DNA of 6,966 nucleotides from CAYRHS01 sp964424125 (GTDB taxonomy: Bacteria; Actinomycetota; Acidimicrobiia; IMCC26256; JAOSJL01). Below, piece after piece: positions 6,316-6,966 of the stretch. Location of the stretch: positions 1 through 6,966 of the forward strand of contig CAYRHS010000157.1 of the NCBI GenBank assembly GCA_964424125.1, written 5' to 3'. The notes beneath the pieces were generated by a model, which searched no databases, was not told the DNA's origin, and saw only the letters and a list, made by a program, of their open reading frames with translations. A program made the position numbers and the translations under genes. The first letter of the stretch is position 1. Each line of letters starts with the position of its first letter.

Positions 6316-6582
6316 GTGAAGCCGCAGCACGCCGTCCTGCTCGACCGCACGCTCGGGCGCGTGATCTATCCGCTGCACGAGTGGGTGTACCGCGTCACCG
6401 ACGGCCGGATCGGCCAGCGTTCTGCGCTGGGACCGATCTTGTTGCTCACGACGACCGGGCGCCGCTCGGGCCAGCCGCGCACGACACCGCTCCTCCGATA
6501 CCAGCGTTCGTCAAAAGTTTCAATTGCGACTGCAGGTAGAGAGCAGGGGAGAGGTATCCGAGTGTTTCGACGAATGTGGTAA
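6316..6582 (+). CDS. Truncated deazaflavin (F420)-dependent nitroreductase-family protein (DUF385), fused to foreign sequence
   Basis: The first about 63 residues match the N-terminal part of the Ddn-like nitroreductase/DUF385 family, small beta-barrel enzymes that use cofactor F420. LGPILLLTTTGRRSGQPRTTPLL (38-60 of the reading) is the family's conserved core, including the TTGRRSG turn that in Ddn-type proteins lies near the cofactor. Normal members are about 130-160 residues and continue with a strand pair and a loop of the SNGG type; none of that is present. Native similarity stops near base 6505, and the remaining about 25 codons to the stop at 6582 come from lower-GC DNA that reads as coding on the opposite strand. 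Start GTG 6316 gives the usual opening but has no ribosome site; it lies 22 bases after the proline-rich gene and may be translationally coupled. The product as read is not expected to be functional. Confidence 0.75.
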   Translation: MKPQHAVLLDRTLGRVIYPLHEWVYRVTDGRIGQRSALGPILLLTTTGRRSGQPRTTPLLRYQRSSKVSIATAGREQGRGIRVFRRMW

Positions 6583-6829
6583 GCGGCTCTGGAGAACCGC
6601 TCCTTGCATTCCGGCGTGCGAATTCTGCGAGATCCTCCGTCCCCAGGTAGTTGAGCGTGAGGAAATCGAGCTCCATGCGCTCGACCATTTGTAAAGCGGT
6701 CTCGGGGCGGTCATCGAGACCACTGGCGGCATTACCGATCAAAATTGCCACGCGCCGTTCACCAACTGGAAACTGTAGGCTAACCGTAAGCAGGGACACC
6801 CTGAAAATGATCGCTTCGCTGGCGACCAT
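6446..6829 (-). CDS. Truncated AtuA/DUF1446-like protein, N-terminal part only
   Basis: Reading on the minus strand, the segment from about 6775 to 6500 looks like the N-terminal part of the AtuA (acyclic terpene utilisation)/DUF1446 family. RRVAILIGNAASG resembles the opening glycine-rich strand, then come ERMELDFLTLNYLGTEDLAE and KLLTNAG, the family's conserved LDYL-x-x-x-YLAE and TNAGG positions. Full-length members are about 450 residues or more. Here similarity stops at TNAG near 6500, where the high-GC DNA begins, and the rest to the stop at 6446 is antisense of the DUF385 gene. The start is unclear: ATG 6829 is chosen, but GTG 6799 and a GTG at 6946 are open alternatives and none has a good ribosome site. 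This gene probably belongs to a different, lower-GC genome. AtuA family proteins are linked to terpenoid or acyl-CoA catabolism, but the function of this one is unknown. The family assignment is from recalled motifs only. Confidence 0.5.
   Translation of the reverse strand: MVASEAIIFRVSLLTVSLQFPVGERRVAILIGNAASGLDDRPETALQMVERMELDFLTLNYLGTEDLAEFARRNARSGSPEPLTTFVETLGYLSPALYLQSQLKLLTNAGIGGAVSCAAGPSGARSS
6498..6508. other. Junction between high-GC and lower-GC DNA (likely chimera breakpoint)
   Basis: Left of here the DNA is strongly GC-rich with actinobacterial genes; right of here AT-rich words such as TCAAAAGTTTCAATTG appear and GC falls to roughly half. The plus-strand DUF385 gene and the minus-strand AtuA-like gene both lose family similarity here. 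The bases around 6500-6506 (ACCAGCG) fit either side and may be microhomology at the join. Confidence 0.75.
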
Positions 6830-6966
6830 CTTATCAAGCTGCCTGTCCCAGCATGAGACGGCCGTCCCGATTCGAGACGATTTCGGCTGCTTCGTGCCTC
6901 CGCCGCTGCGCCCGTTTCCTACCGAAAACAACACGAAATACAGCACAAATCGGCGTCGTTTCCGGG
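6830..6966. other. Lower-GC flank without a recognised gene
   Basis: The minus-strand frame of the AtuA-like gene stays open up to GTG 6946, but the encoded residues (Ser/Gly/Arg-rich, not matching the family) look like untranslated upstream DNA. No promoter, RNA gene or terminator was recognised here. Confidence 0.4.

Noticed and set aside
6582..6602. A hairpin-like AGCGG...CCGCT on the right flank, considered as a terminator for the truncated DUF385 frame.
   Set aside because: Only 5 perfect pairs with a mismatch, no T-run, and it lies inside the AtuA-like coding frame.
6498..6966. The lower-GC right end considered as an integrated mobile element or genomic island.
   Set aside because: No transposase, integrase, terminal repeat or target duplication is visible, and the segment encodes part of a metabolic-type gene cut at the junction. 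A chimera explains it more simply.
1..6966. CRISPR arrays, tRNA/rRNA genes, riboswitches, toxin-antitoxin or phage-defence modules.
   Set aside because: None seen on either strand by eye; no spaced repeats, cloverleaf patterns or typical motifs were recognised.

Overview
The window is about 93% high-GC actinobacterial-type DNA (positions 1 to about 6505), followed by about 460 bases of visibly lower-GC DNA that appears to come from elsewhere. The left part carries a WS/DGAT acyltransferase, an actinobacterial-type SerC, a DUF2510 membrane protein, an F420-type (DUF385) nitroreductase-like gene and starts that look leaderless. Together these point to a member of the Actinomycetota, plausibly Acidimicrobiia. 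The lineage is an inference from gene content and base composition.

Layout from left to right. (1) Positions 2-2519 hold a two-gene operon: an MBOAT (AlgI/DltB-like) acyltransferase whose 5' end lies outside the window, and a membrane-anchored SGNH/GDSL esterase-like protein behind a clear GGAGG ribosome site. Together they look like a machine that moves acyl groups across the membrane and attaches them to an envelope or exported glycan. (2) Positions 2572-3960 hold a wax ester synthase/diacylglycerol acyltransferase for storage or envelope lipid, with a complete HHSITDG active site. (3) Positions 4045-5181 hold phosphoserine aminotransferase (SerC), with its own promoter placed so close that the mRNA should be leaderless. 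(4) Positions 5178-5936, minus strand, hold a DUF2510/DUF4190-like membrane protein that converges on serC; the two stop codons share one CTAG. (5) Positions 5988-6293 hold a small proline-rich single-pass membrane protein, divergent from (4) across a very short compact promoter region. (6) From 6316 a DUF385/deazaflavin-dependent nitroreductase-family gene starts normally but breaks off near 6505.

Right of about 6505 the base composition falls to roughly half GC. The minus strand there encodes the N-terminal part of a protein resembling the AtuA/DUF1446 family, also cut at the same point. Two convergent genes truncated at one junction, with a composition shift, suggest a chimeric join (assembly or amplification artefact) or a recent illegitimate recombination, not a functional locus.

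I see no CRISPR array, tRNA, rRNA, insertion sequence or defence system, and no convincing new biological system. The most useful observations are the recurring leaderless start signal (a -10 hexamer 7-8 bases before the start codon at three genes), a start-site revision for the DUF2510 gene, and the junction.
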